Shown: piece by piece, positions 25,373 through 33,516 of the stretch
Position numbering within the stretch: the first letter of the stretch is position 1
Layout: each line of letters begins with the position of its first letter
IMG/VR virus record: IMGVR_UViG_3300014839_000023
Coordinates: 1-34,624 of that record
Source of the DNA: a virus
Direction: 5' to 3' (one strand)
DNA: 34,624 bases
Translations under genes and position numbers: made by a program
The notes under the pieces: generated by a model
Told to the model about the DNA's origin: nothing
The model's database searches: none
What the model saw: the letters and a program-made list of their open reading frames with translations, nothing else

Positions 25373-25495
25373 ACCGTAAGATTTTCCCCATTAATTAGAG
25401 AAGATTTATCGTGGAACAAATTGTCAAAGATCAATTTTCGTGACTATCGCCCTTTACGCATTGCAAGGTATAAGGCGTGACGGCAGAACATATTT

Positions 25496-25990
25496 ACCGT
25501 CTTCACGAGTGTGCGCAGCTGAGAAATATGCGACAGTATCAGCACCAGCAGTATTAACTGTCTGGCCGTCACCATCGGTATATGATGCAGAGAAACCGTT
25601 ATTCAGCATATCTGCACCATCATCTTCACATTTCTCGCGCATGGAATCATTGAGAGTTTCTACCAGGTTGGTAATTTTGCGAAACTCAATACCGAATTTC
25701 CATAGATGATCAGAAATTTTGATTCCATCACCATACTTAATTTGCGTGTACGTTTTATCAAAACCCTGTAAAGGCGCATCATAAAGCACGCTTGCATTGT
25801 CGCCAATAAATTTAGCCTTGGCTGGGCCGAGTACAGAGGAGTCCTTACTATAATAACTGGTAGTATCTTGTACGTTGTAATATTTTTCAATATTAGGCTG
25901 GAGTTCGTTTCGTTTGACGAAGATCTTTTGTATAGATTCATCAACCAAATCTGCAAAATCTCCAACTGTTGCGGGAACTGTAACTGTCAT
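25496..25990 (-). CDS. major capsid protein, exon 1 (N-terminal part)
   Basis: Exon 1 encodes residues 1-165, from ATG 25990 to the splice site after GAC GGT. It starts MTVTVPATVGDFADLVDES, with helical N-terminal part and the block YTQIKYGDGIKISDHLWKFG. ADMLNNGFSASYTDGDG and YFSAAHTREDG follow; this DG loop followed by NNLG in exon 2 is typical of these capsid proteins. Unspliced reading would run 13 more codons into the intron and stop at 25454, giving a truncated product. The gene follows the decoration-like protein, scaffold-like protein and portal in normal head-gene order. The leader is TTAACCCAACCTAAAAA. Confidence 0.88.
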
Positions 25991-26013
25991 TTTTTAGGTT
26001 GGGTTAATTAATA

Positions 26014-26451
26014 TTAGGAGAGAGCTTTCGGGAGATTGACGCCTAACAGAAAACCACGCATTTTCTTATTTGTGGCATCTACAACAGCAACGTTTTTTAC
26101 AAAACCGGTTGCGGCGATAGAAATAGTTGTGGAGTTGGCCACCGTCCCCGCTGAAGTAAGGTCGTTTTGCTTACCTAACATTGCAGTAGTTGGGGTGCTT
26201 GTGCAGTCATACTCAAAGAGCTGGCCGCTATTAGGGATCACATTTACCCACAGATCAGTTGCAGCAGGTGTGTTAATTGCCACGCCCGCTAGGTTTACTG
26301 ATAAGAGAGCTGCTGTTGCCGGAATCACTGGGGAGACGGCCGCTCCCGTGGAGACATCAAACACTACCACATCACCTGCTACCACAGAACTTGATGTTCC
26401 GCAGTACATTGGAATCGAGGTGCTGTCCCCCGCTACGCACTTAAAAGACAT
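26014..26451 (-). CDS. putative capsid decoration protein
   Basis: The 145 residues are rich in Ala, Val, Thr and Ser with regular beta strands (VVAGDVVVFDVSTGAAV, TGFVKNVAVVDATNKKMRGF). The order 'GDVV.f', then an internal 'AG.A..' block, then a C-terminal 'rGfl.g.' is like small decoration or head-stabilising proteins (DUF2190-like). It lies directly upstream of the MCP gene and after the scaffold-like gene, the usual place for such a protein. Family assignment is by pattern and context. Confidence 0.65.
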   Translation of the reverse strand: MSFKCVAGDSTSIPMYCGTSSSVVAGDVVVFDVSTGAAVSPVIPATAALLSVNLAGVAINTPAATDLWVNVIPNSGQLFEYDCTSTPTTAMLGKQNDLTSAGTVANSTTISIAATGFVKNVAVVDATNKKMRGFLLGVNLPKALS

Positions 26452-26462
26452 TGTTGATTAAA

Positions 26463-27161
26463 TTAAGAATTAAAAGCTTGTGGCCGGACAGCCGCGAAGC
26501 CGTCCATAATGGCCGATTTCTGCTGAGATCCTTTCCTGACTGGAACACTCTGCCTTCCTGATCCACCACCTATTGTAGTGGACTCTTGGATCTTTGCCTG
26601 TGCCATTCCCAGTGCTTTTCCACGTTCTCGTTCTATTTCCGGGTTGTAATGGATGACTCTGTGAGCCTTTTCCATAAGCTGTAAATAGTCCTTGCCCCGT
26701 GGTGGGTTAACATAGTTCTTGACCTCTGACTCTAGGGTTTCCCACATTTCATCGGATTGAGCGTCTCCCATCTGTGCATACTCGGGGTGTTTTTCCAGAA
26801 AGCTTAATACTGCCGTCTGTTTCTCCTCTTCGTATGAGTTTCGTTGGTACTGCTCCATATCCTCCTTTAGGGGAATACCTGCCTGCCGAGCCAGAATCCT
26901 AAGTTGTTCTACGTCTGACTCCGGGTATTTCACGGTCTTTGCCGCTGCCAGTTCCGCCTCAAGTTTCTCAGCTTTGTCCTTGAGACGCATTGCTTCCTCG
27001 CGTGAACCATTAATCTTGCGTTTGTAGTCCTGCAAGCGTTCAGCAGGGATTGTGACCAGGTTACTCTCAGGTTCTTTAACCTGTTCGGGCTGATCTGTTG
27101 TTTCCGGTTGTTCCGTGTTTTCTACCACTGGGGTAGGGACGGGTTGTGTTGTATCTTCCAT
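26463..27161 (-). CDS. putative scaffolding protein
   Basis: The 232 residues start with a Pro/Glu/Gln/Thr-rich disordered part (TTQPVPTPVVENTEQPETTD). A coiled coil follows at about 45-75 (RLQDYKRKINGSREEAMRLK ...), then a helical middle and a basic C-terminus (RQSVPVRKGSQQKSAIMDGF). An acidic N-terminus, coil and basic tail between portal and capsid genes are the usual features of capsid assembly scaffolds. There is no protease domain. Call is based on composition and order. Confidence 0.7.
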   Translation of the reverse strand: MEDTTQPVPTPVVENTEQPETTDQPEQVKEPESNLVTIPAERLQDYKRKINGSREEAMRLKDKAEKLEAELAAAKTVKYPESDVEQLRILARQAGIPLKEDMEQYQRNSYEEEKQTAVLSFLEKHPEYAQMGDAQSDEMWETLESEVKNYVNPPRGKDYLQLMEKAHRVIHYNPEIERERGKALGMAQAKIQESTTIGGGSGRQSVPVRKGSQQKSAIMDGFAAVRPQAFNS

Positions 27162-27191
27162 AGTTTTTAAAATAATGTTACAGGTTGCCGT

Positions 27192-27800
27192 TTAAACGGG
27201 CTGCTTTGCGCCAGCAATTAATGATTCATACTGATCCTTGGTGAGTTTGTGCTCGTCATATCCTACATTCGTTGAAGGAAGTTGCAGGCCTTTCTGGAAA
27301 GCGTGGTCAATTATGTGTTTCTTGACCAGATCAATCCATTTTTTAGCGTCAGCCATATCCTTTAGAGGTTTCCAACGTATATCCTCTATTGCCTTTTTAT
27401 CAGTACCCACCATTTTCATTGTGGCGTTGTCGTATCTGGGTGCCTCGACCTCTTTCCATTCTGTGGAAAATTGCCGGGGAACCTTTATATATAGTCCATA
27501 CCCTCCAAAATCCTCTTTCCACTCCTGCCCGATTTCAAAATAGTTGAGCCAGTTTCCAAAAGTGATTTTTAGGTGGTCAATTATTGATACCGGGAGTTGC
27601 TTGTATTTGTTTATATCGTACTCCGGTTTGGGTTCCGGGGTGTGTGCCGTCTGATCCATAGGGGTAAACTGTTTCACCTCTGGTTCTGGCTGCTTGGGAG
27701 CAGGGTGGGAACGCAGAGTGTGGAGACTTACTCCTGCCTTATTCTTAAATTCTTTTCCGCATATTGAGCAAGCGGGTGCTTTTTGTAACTCGTTGTCCAT
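27192..27800 (-). CDS. head-region protein with N-terminal C2H2 zinc finger
   Basis: Residues 11-32 form a classic C2H2 finger: Cys11-x2-Cys14-x12-His27-x4-His32 (CSICGKEFKNKAGVSLHTLR). A Pro-rich linker to about 60 and a globular domain of about 140 residues follow (ITFGNWLNYFEIGQEWKEDF, WKPLKDMADAKKWIDLVKKH). C2H2 fingers occur in some phage head-region proteins, but the C-terminal domain was not recognised. It could bind DNA or a partner during packaging. Operon member between small head genes and the scaffold-like gene. Confidence 0.7.
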   Translation of the reverse strand: MDNELQKAPACSICGKEFKNKAGVSLHTLRSHPAPKQPEPEVKQFTPMDQTAHTPEPKPEYDINKYKQLPVSIIDHLKITFGNWLNYFEIGQEWKEDFGGYGLYIKVPRQFSTEWKEVEAPRYDNATMKMVGTDKKAIEDIRWKPLKDMADAKKWIDLVKKHIIDHAFQKGLQLPSTNVGYDEHKLTKDQYESLIAGAKQPV

Positions 27801-27827
27801 TTTTTTGGGGGAGTTAAGGGATAAAAA

Positions 27828-28019
27828 TTACTTCTTCAACTTTTTTGCTAAGCCTTTTAGGCCGCCAACCATTACCTCTTGGGGGGTGGCAAATCTTTCA
27901 AAACTCTGATCACCTGTTGCTGCAATACCTCTTTTCTTATAGTGTGAAACGGGTTTTGCAGGGACAAATGCCCCTGGCCGGAGTTTTTTAAACTGTGCTT
28001 GTACTGAGTTGAACGCCAT
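27828..28019 (-). CDS. small basic hypothetical protein
   Basis: The 63 residues are basic (Lys-rich C-terminus GLKGLAKKLKK) with a central YKKRGIAATGDQSFERFATP. No family was recognised. It has one of the clearest leaders (TTAATTAACCAAAAAAGT) and normal spacing on both sides, so it is probably a real gene. Possible nucleic-acid or capsid-interior binder by charge. Confidence 0.6.
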   Translation of the reverse strand: MAFNSVQAQFKKLRPGAFVPAKPVSHYKKRGIAATGDQSFERFATPQEVMVGGLKGLAKKLKK

Positions 28020-28033
28020 ACTTTTTTGGTTAA

Positions 28034-28378
28034 TTAATATAAAAGTCCAGATGCTTTTGCTACCCTTAGTCCTGCCGGCGCACCATTGCTGCCCATCGTT
28101 TTAGTAACATCCAGCGTAAAAACAACCGAGTCGCCTTTTCGGATGTCTTTCTTAGCCTCCACTGCCACCCGTACCTTGCCCTGCTGCACCGTCTCAGTCT
28201 CAATTTCACTAAACAAATCCTTAGCCCGGTCTTTTGGCAACTCCTGGCGTATCAGTGCTGCCAAATCCTCAGTTAGCACTCGGCATCTCTGACTACCAAT
28301 CTGCAGGTCCAGAGAGTCGTTGTTTGCCCTGGTAACTGTCATGTTCTCGCTGCCGTCTAATGATTTCAGGTTATACAT
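28034..28378 (-). CDS. hypothetical head-module protein, 114 residues
   Basis: The protein has an N-terminal beta part (YNLKSLDGSENMTVTRANND, LQIGSQRCRVLTED), a short helical part (ALIRQELPKDRAKDLFSEIE) and a beta C-terminus (VRVAVEAKKDIRKGDSVVFT). No family was recognised. Its start overlaps the stop of the upstream 72-residue gene by 8 bases, so the two are coupled. Confidence 0.65.
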   Translation of the reverse strand: MYNLKSLDGSENMTVTRANNDSLDLQIGSQRCRVLTEDLAALIRQELPKDRAKDLFSEIETETVQQGKVRVAVEAKKDIRKGDSVVFTLDVTKTMGSNGAPAGLRVAKASGLLY

Positions 28379-28589
28379 CCGTGGCTATTTCGGTTAAGTT
28401 TTCAAAAAGCAGATCATAGGCCTTAATCACACCGTTGTACTCTCCCGTCTCGTAGGTCAGTAGGTCGGTATTCCCGACGAACTTAGGTGGCGTAATAGTG
28501 GCCTTAATCTCGGTTACCACCTCCTCCAGGAGCGAGAGTGCACCAGACTGCAGGAGCTGTTTCACGGCTTTCTTAGTGTCTTTATTCAT
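28371..28589 (-). CDS. small helical hypothetical protein
   Basis: The 72 residues are mostly helical (KKAVKQLLQSGALSLLEEVV, IKAYDLLFENLTEIATDV). The ATG overlaps the TGA of the portal gene (ATGA), so translation is coupled to portal synthesis. No family was recognised. Confidence 0.65.
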   Translation of the reverse strand: MNKDTKKAVKQLLQSGALSLLEEVVTEIKATITPPKFVGNTDLLTYETGEYNGVIKAYDLLFENLTEIATDV

Positions 28590-30643
28590 AATTGGGTAAT
28601 AGGACTGATAAGATTACCGGTGTAGCCGGCACCTCCAGTTGAGGTCATTTGGTTGGGAGGCAGGATTGTGGGTGGGGTTGTGCTTTGGCTCCCTGACTCT
28701 GGCATTTGTCCCTGTGGAACCTCAGGAGTCGTGGGTTGCTGACCAGGAGGAACAGGGGTTCCGGTTGGAGGTGCTTGCATGGCTGCCTGTTGCTGTTGAA
28801 TGATCTGATCTTTGCTTTGCAACCAGTCGTCGGGTTTCTCGTCTCTCTTTTTAAGCAGGCGGGAGGTGGCTTTATAAAGGTCTGTGTATGGGTTTTGTGC
28901 TACTATATTGAAAGTCTCCAGGGCTTTCTGTGCCTCTAGAGTTTTGGAAAGCGGTATCATGCTCATAGCACGTACCTTAACGTCATATTCTCCCCTGATT
29001 TCCTCTGGGGTAATTTCCATGAGCTTATCCTGATCGGAATACTGTACCGCACCCTGGGTGTCTTTTTGTAGTGGCAGTCTCTCGGTCTTGAACTGATTGC
29101 GGAAAACCACACCCGTAACAGGATCAGACGGAAACTTTTGGATCTGATCCAGATTGTCAGGGCCCAGCTGTGCTAGACCGGCCTGATATTCATCCCAGAG
29201 TTTCTGGTCTAGGATCGTACCCAGGGTGTCTCTTATAATAGTGGCCTCCTGGGGACGTGAGTAAATTCTTTGTAAATTATCAATTCTAAGGCGGGCATGT
29301 CTCTCAAGGGCGAACTCTACATTTTTGAGAGGGAGAGCTAATCTCCGCAGACCGGCCTCGCGATTTAAGACTGCTTCGCCGAGGGTATTGCCGATTTGTT
29401 CGCCTCCAAGAGATTTAGTAATTCCTGACATTTCGTCAGCCTCGTTCCGTATATCCTCCATCATGCTAAACGCGGTCTGATCAGGTCCGGGTATCTTAGC
29501 AAATACTATCTTTTCAGCGTCCCGGAGTTTTTTGAGCTTGGGTTCCAGCTGCATGTCCTTTTCCGTAACAGTGCCGGCACCACCGTAAAACCCTGGTGCA
29601 GATATTGCCAGCATAGTCTGGTTAACGGTCATATTGGCAACCTTGTCCAATATTTCCTGATCGTTCTCCAGGATCTCAGGTAGAGAGACACCATAAATAG
29701 TGAAATCATTACGCATTTTCCACATTGCAACCACACAGGAAAGCGTGCAGTTGATCAGTGGGGCTTTATATATAATGACGTGCTTGTCTGTTATTATAAA
29801 CTCGTTATCCTCGGTGTTTTCGTAAAAAGTAAGCCGGACCTGTGGCCCTTTGCGGGAGTCGTCAGCAGTGTCGGCTTTATCAATAGGATCGCGGTTGTTT
29901 TTGCCGTAACCTGGTTCTACAAACTTAGCACCCGGCATTTTCCCGAATTTGTTTAAAAATGTGGAATAATCATAGGTCTGCTCCCAGCACCAGTCACGAA
30001 TTGAATCCTCGTCGTATGGTTTAGCACGGTCGTCAAACCAACAATCACGGATCGGTAAGACCTCGAAATATGCCTCATCATGTTTGGCTATAGTCTTTTT
30101 CTCGTAGACATGCTTGTTGTTAACAGGATCGTAGTCCACTACCTCGTCAATCTCCTGGGTTTCAAATCTGTGGTACTCCCTACCCACTGCAGTGCCGTAT
30201 TTGGCACAGTTTTGTATAAATTTAATCAATTGTTGCTGGCCGTGGCCTTTATCCCAGCTCAGGTTGTATAAAGCCGTTAAAAGGGCAGTTTTGCCCTCGT
30301 ATTTGTCCTGACGGGCGGACAACTCTACCTCAGGGTTACGTTCAAACAATATAGAGAGAGCCGTGTCAATCTTGGAGTAAATCAGTGGTCGGGAGTTTCT
30401 GGCCTGCCATTTCTTGAGTTCAATATTGGAATATTTGTGGGGTAAAGCCACATGATCACAAAAGTCCCAAGTCTCCTCCATATTCCTGGCGTCCTTGGCC
30501 ACGTCATAAGGATTGGCCATAATTCTTTTCCTCTGATCCTTTAGGAACTGGATTCTTTCGTTCAACCGCAGCAGAAGATCGGAGTCCTCTTTAGTTGGAT
30601 TCCAGGCCTCTATTTTGTCTGTTGGTAGTGAGTTTAACGGCAC
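28586..30643 (-). CDS. portal protein (P22-like)
   Basis: At 685 residues this has the size and layout of podovirus portal proteins: N-terminal helical part (RLNERIQFLKDQRKRIMANP, WDFCDHVALPHKY), a core with SKIDTALSILFERNPEVEL, and the region YGVSLPEILENDQEILDKVA typical of portal proteins of this class. A long C-terminal helical part follows, and then a Pro/Gln/Thr-rich tail (about 620-685). The ring of twelve sits at one capsid vertex and lets DNA through. No ATG is available near the start; GTG 30643 fits the protein N-terminus. It follows the terminase and a 59-residue gene. Confidence 0.85.
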   Translation of the reverse strand: MPLNSLPTDKIEAWNPTKEDSDLLLRLNERIQFLKDQRKRIMANPYDVAKDARNMEETWDFCDHVALPHKYSNIELKKWQARNSRPLIYSKIDTALSILFERNPEVELSARQDKYEGKTALLTALYNLSWDKGHGQQQLIKFIQNCAKYGTAVGREYHRFETQEIDEVVDYDPVNNKHVYEKKTIAKHDEAYFEVLPIRDCWFDDRAKPYDEDSIRDWCWEQTYDYSTFLNKFGKMPGAKFVEPGYGKNNRDPIDKADTADDSRKGPQVRLTFYENTEDNEFIITDKHVIIYKAPLINCTLSCVVAMWKMRNDFTIYGVSLPEILENDQEILDKVANMTVNQTMLAISAPGFYGGAGTVTEKDMQLEPKLKKLRDAEKIVFAKIPGPDQTAFSMMEDIRNEADEMSGITKSLGGEQIGNTLGEAVLNREAGLRRLALPLKNVEFALERHARLRIDNLQRIYSRPQEATIIRDTLGTILDQKLWDEYQAGLAQLGPDNLDQIQKFPSDPVTGVVFRNQFKTERLPLQKDTQGAVQYSDQDKLMEITPEEIRGEYDVKVRAMSMIPLSKTLEAQKALETFNIVAQNPYTDLYKATSRLLKKRDEKPDDWLQSKDQIIQQQQAAMQAPPTGTPVPPGQQPTTPEVPQGQMPESGSQSTTPPTILPPNQMTSTGGAGYTGNLISPITQL

Positions 30644-30734
30644 TTTTGGACAGATTATTAACTAAATCTGATCCGTGCCTATTGCTACTGAATCCTTTCC
30701 TATTCTAATCCCTTTTTGAACTAGCGCAACTTTA

Positions 30735-30914
30735 CTACTTACGGGGGTCACTAAATTTGATTGACACACGTGCTCGAGTGACCTCTGTTATTCTTTTGCA
30801 AATCACACCGATCTGGGGAACTCCTTGTTTAATTTCCAGGGTCTCAAACACCATAAAAGGATTGGCCTCACAAAATGTTCTAAAATTAGCCCATATCTCG
30901 TCTTGTTCGGTCAT
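30735..30914 (-). CDS. hypothetical 59-residue protein between terminase and portal
   Basis: ATG 30914 overlaps the terminase TGA (ATGA) and opens 59 residues ending in TAG at 30735. The sequence begins MTEQDEIWANFRTFCEANPF and ends VTRARVSIKFSDPRK, with an alpha-then-beta pattern. No family was recognised. Coupling to the terminase stop and even codon use support it. About 90 bases without a gene follow before the portal start. Confidence 0.65.
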   Translation of the reverse strand: MTEQDEIWANFRTFCEANPFMVFETLEIKQGVPQIGVICKRITEVTRARVSIKFSDPRK

Positions 30915-32322
30915 TTTAGTTTTTTGGGGTAAGAGTATATATCTCCCAAACTTATATCATCCGCGCCCCACGGGCTGTCTTTATCAGCTAGGTAGGGATT
31001 AACAACCCTTTCTACTTGGCGCGTTGGCAGATTAGGTAAAGAGGTTAATCCATATCTACAAGCGTCTGCTAGATGATCAAACTGCCCCTTAGCTAGATCC
31101 TCCGGGTTCACACCGTTTTCGTCATAAACCAAGGACGGGATCGTGTTGATTGAGTTGGTACAATTTGAAAAGAAAATTAATTTTCCATTCTTTAAATACT
31201 GTCGCATTAAATTCCACCCAGCAATCCTTTCCTTATTAGCCGGCGTAATCGGCACCCCATTGTCAGCCATAATATCCTCTCCTGGCTTGCCCGTATCCAA
31301 AGTTCGAGCAAACATAGACGTATCAGCCACCGTCCAATCAATAGTTTCGTCTTTTGGGGTCATTTCTACGATTTTACGGGCCAATTGCTCATAGGTAAAA
31401 CCAGCCTGGTAGAATTCCCGGTAGGCAAATATTCTGCCGTCATAATCAACAGCCAGCCATAGACAGGCACTAGGGTTTTGGTATCCATAGTCCAGACACC
31501 TAATCCTGGTCCACCCCTGTGGTAAGTCAAACGGCGCAATAATATGCCTCTCCCGATCCCATTCCGTAAAATACTGCCCGGCAAACTGATCCCATGAACC
31601 GTCCAAGTAAGCTTTCCGTAGCTTTTCAGGGAGTTGTTTCAACTGTTCAGCATATCCCGCGTCCAGATACTTATTGTCTGCTACACGGGCTGGTACAAAC
31701 GCGAAATCTTTTGGTTGGTACTGCTCATTCTTGAAATCGCGGTCAATCCAGAGTTTTCGGACAAAATGATGGCCAGGACCTCCGGGGTTACTTGCACCAA
31801 CAAATTTCGTTTCATTAGCCGGAATGCCAGGCCAGCGCCGCCTCATATTGAGAAAATCGAATGTTGCCTTGGGATTGCGGGTTAATTCATCCACTAAAAT
31901 TCCGGCGAACTCACTGGACAAAAACTTTGCTGGATCGTCGAGGTTACGAAAGGCAATCACGCCAGACCCATATTTAGGATCAATTCTAAACTCGTGCTCT
32001 GACAGATTCATTTGTCCCAGCCATTGGGGGAATTCATAAATAACTTTAGAAATTTGCCGGTCTTTTAATGATGGGTAATTTTCACAAAAAAGTCCAATCC
32101 TAACACCCCTAACATCGTATTTAGCTGTCAGTGTAAGTGCCAGGTAGACAGCAAGCCAACGGAGAAAGTATGATTTACTCAGCCCCCTCCCGCACTTCCA
32201 CCGTAAAGTGTATACGTGTGCGTCTTGACCGCTTTTAAAGCCTCCAACTGTTTTTGCTGGAAACTACAAAGATCAGAGAAACGTATATCGTCTGGGGAAG
32301 TTATGGGAGGGGTTTTAACCAT
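30911..32322 (-). CDS. terL: terminase large subunit, split by a -1 frame change
   Basis: Two frames together give one 470-residue TerL. The first starts at ATG 32322 and reaches YGGSAGGG, then hits TGA at 32179-32181; the second continues from the same point as LSKSYFLRW to TGA at 30911. Walker B is GILVDE (Asp145-Glu146), the coupling motif is SNPGGPG at about 178, and nuclease acidic residues are in CLDYG (Asp278), VADTS (Asp334) and HLADACRY (Asp420). All other motifs are intact. The frame change lies in a G5 run inside Walker A. It may be a sequencing error, a mutation or programmed shifting. Overlaps the upstream gene by 8 bases. Confidence 0.85.
32179..32190 (-). other. frame-change site in the terminase Walker A motif
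   Basis: The coding strand reads GGA GGG GGC TGA. A -1 slip on AGGGGGC, or one extra G in the run (32183-32187), joins the frames as GGSAGGG-LSKSYFL. Removing five bases (TGAGT) would instead give the textbook GGSAGGGKS. Without a shift the protein ends at 47 residues. Confidence 0.7.
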
Positions 32323-32665
32323 TAATCTTTTTAAGGTTTCTTTTGTGTGGGTAGGACGTGTGGTGGGAAAGGCAGAGTGATATTCTGTGCTCCTCTCCGT
32401 CCTCGAAATGGGAGCCGGCATAAACGGCTGGATTCTTACATTGAGCGCATTTTATTTCCTCTACTATTGGTTCTTGGCTTTGCTCTGACCGTGCACACCC
32501 GATTGCAGGAGTATAATTGAAAGCCGGGACATTGGGAAACTGCTGGGTAATATCCGGCGTCCAATAGCCGATAACCTTGCCGTCCTTGCTTACCTCACAA
32601 ATATCCAAAACATATTTATAAAAACCATTTCTAAACTCCCTGATTGTAAGTTTGATTACGCCCAT
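32315..32665 (-). CDS. small putative zinc-ribbon protein before terL
   Basis: From ATG 32665 the protein has 116 residues. The first 45 residues are beta/alpha (GVIKLTIREFRNGFYKYVLD). The C-terminal half has CAQCKNPAVYAGSHF and later LCLSHH, giving a possible C-x2-C ... C-x2-HH metal site. A GTG at 32674 would add three residues. No family was recognised. Its stop overlaps the terminase start by 8 bases, so terminase translation may depend on it. Confidence 0.65.
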   Translation of the reverse strand: MGVIKLTIREFRNGFYKYVLDICEVSKDGKVIGYWTPDITQQFPNVPAFNYTPAIGCARSEQSQEPIVEEIKCAQCKNPAVYAGSHFEDGEEHRISLCLSHHTSYPHKRNLKKING

Positions 32666-32667
32666 AG

Positions 32668-32699
32668 CGTGCACATGGCTTAAGTAATACCGTGCACAT
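32668..32699. repeat. two copies of CGTGCACAT, 23 bases apart
   Basis: CGTGCACAT occurs at 32668-32676 and 32691-32699, both containing the palindrome GTGCAC. They lie in the gap between the TerS-like gene and the next gene. They could be a binding site, for instance for packaging proteins or a regulator, or a small duplication. Confidence 0.5.
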
Positions 32700-32706
32700 T
32701 ATACCA

Positions 32707-33000
32707 TTAGTCCAGGATAATGTTAATCGGTTTCCCCTCGCTGGTAACGTCCAGGGACTGCTTAGGTAGGCCGTCAATATAGTTCAGGATCAGCTTTTGG
32801 GAACTGTGGTCCTTTTCAACTATCCCCTTGTGCAGCACCGAGGTCACCAAAAGATCAGCATAACTCTTTTTATCTTTGGCGTATTCCGGGGGGACCTCCT
32901 GCAGTTTTCTACGGATCATGTCAGTTAAACTAAAAACCGGTGGCCGCCCCTTGGGGTTTCCACTCTGACCTGGTTGGAATTGATAGGGCTTGTTAGCCAT
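32707..33000 (-). CDS. terminase small subunit-like (DUF5681-type)
   Basis: The 97 residues start MANKPYQFQPGQSGNPKGRP, the signature of the DUF5681 family, whose members sit before large terminase genes and are often called small terminase or packaging proteins. The rest is a helical domain (SLTDMIRRKLQEVPPEYAKD) and a C-terminal part with GKPINIILD. Position one gene upstream of terL agrees. It would recognise phage DNA and start packaging. Confidence 0.75.
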   Translation of the reverse strand: MANKPYQFQPGQSGNPKGRPPVFSLTDMIRRKLQEVPPEYAKDKKSYADLLVTSVLHKGIVEKDHSSQKLILNYIDGLPKQSLDVTSEGKPINIILD

Positions 33001-33026
33001 AAGCTGATTTTAATTGTTTTTACAGT

Positions 33027-33488
33027 TTATTCCAAAAAAGAGGAGAGTTCTGCGACGACAGCTTTATTTAACCAACCGTCCCACGTCAGAGCCTGGGCGT
33101 CGAATAGTTCCTTAACCGCTTGTTTGTCAGTAATCTCGGCCTCGGTCAGTGTAGCGTCCTCGGCTATCTTGAAATCGTTAAGGGCTTTACCGGAGTTGGT
33201 CAGATCCTGGTCAGCGTCAGCCTGCTTTTGGAGATCTAATAGGGCGGCGTCGAGTTTCTTGTCTTTAAGCGTAGCCCGGAGATCGTTAGCCTTTTGAATG
33301 TAAGGCGTAGCCAAAGAGAGTTTCTTGGTCTCCAACTCCTCGTATTTTGTGTAGTATTCTCCCAGATTGTATTTCAGCTCGGCAATTGTTTTGTTAATTC
33401 TGTTGAACGCCTGGATGGTAGGGAACTTGTTAAGCGGCTGCCGGTCTAGAAAAGTGATTAACTGTATGAGAGCAAATTGACTAATCAT
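33027..33488 (-). CDS. helical coiled-coil hypothetical protein
   Basis: The 153 residues are almost all helix, with a coil at about 30-65 (INKTIAELKYNLGEYYTKYE) and a second at about 75-115. No family was recognised. The leader TTAACCAACCAAC is one of the purest examples of the A/C-rich start signal. It lies between the HNH gene and the TerS-like gene and could be a packaging helper. Confidence 0.65.
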   Translation of the reverse strand: MISQFALIQLITFLDRQPLNKFPTIQAFNRINKTIAELKYNLGEYYTKYEELETKKLSLATPYIQKANDLRATLKDKKLDAALLDLQKQADADQDLTNSGKALNDFKIAEDATLTEAEITDKQAVKELFDAQALTWDGWLNKAVVAELSSFLE

Positions 33489-33516
33489 GTTGGTTGGTTA
33501 AGTGAAATAATTATAT

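Larger units (their letters stand above)
24654..25495 (-). mobile_element. group I intron in the major capsid gene
   Basis: The 842-nt intron has readable landmarks. The 5' exon ends GACGGT; the intron holds GCCGTC at 25479-25484, giving a P1 helix of five Watson-Crick pairs plus the U-G wobble at the splice site. The R element CAGAGACTA lies at about 24749-24757 and its P7 partner ATAGTCC at about 24712-24718. P8 (CACCC/GGGTG) lies between them. P9 is CTGCATG-GAAA-CATGCAG at about 24689-24706, and a further stem GTAGAT/ATCTAC follows. The last intron base is G. Ligated exons restore the capsid frame without loss. P3-P6 were not fully resolved. It carries a homing endonuclease gene between the 5' part and P7. 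Confidence 0.9.

Noticed and set aside
24654-25495. Intein in the capsid protein
   Set aside because: The intervening sequence contains stop codons in the capsid frame and no intein splicing motifs, but does contain intron RNA landmarks.
25454-25990. Major capsid gene truncated at 178 residues by a nonsense mutation
   Set aside because: The P1 pairing, R/S elements and phase-0 joining to a downstream continuation of the capsid sequence fit a group I intron much better.
30644-30734. Promoter TTGCGC/TAGAAT before the portal gene
   Set aside because: The -35 matches only three positions and the spacing is 16; this is no better than chance in an AT-rich gap.
32179-32181. Reassigned UGA codon (as in Gracilibacteria or Mycoplasma) to explain the terminase stop
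   Set aside because: Reading through TGA continues in a frame that does not give the conserved SKSYFLRW sequence and soon stops again; TGA also ends several other genes cleanly (portal, adaptor and peptidase-like neighbours).
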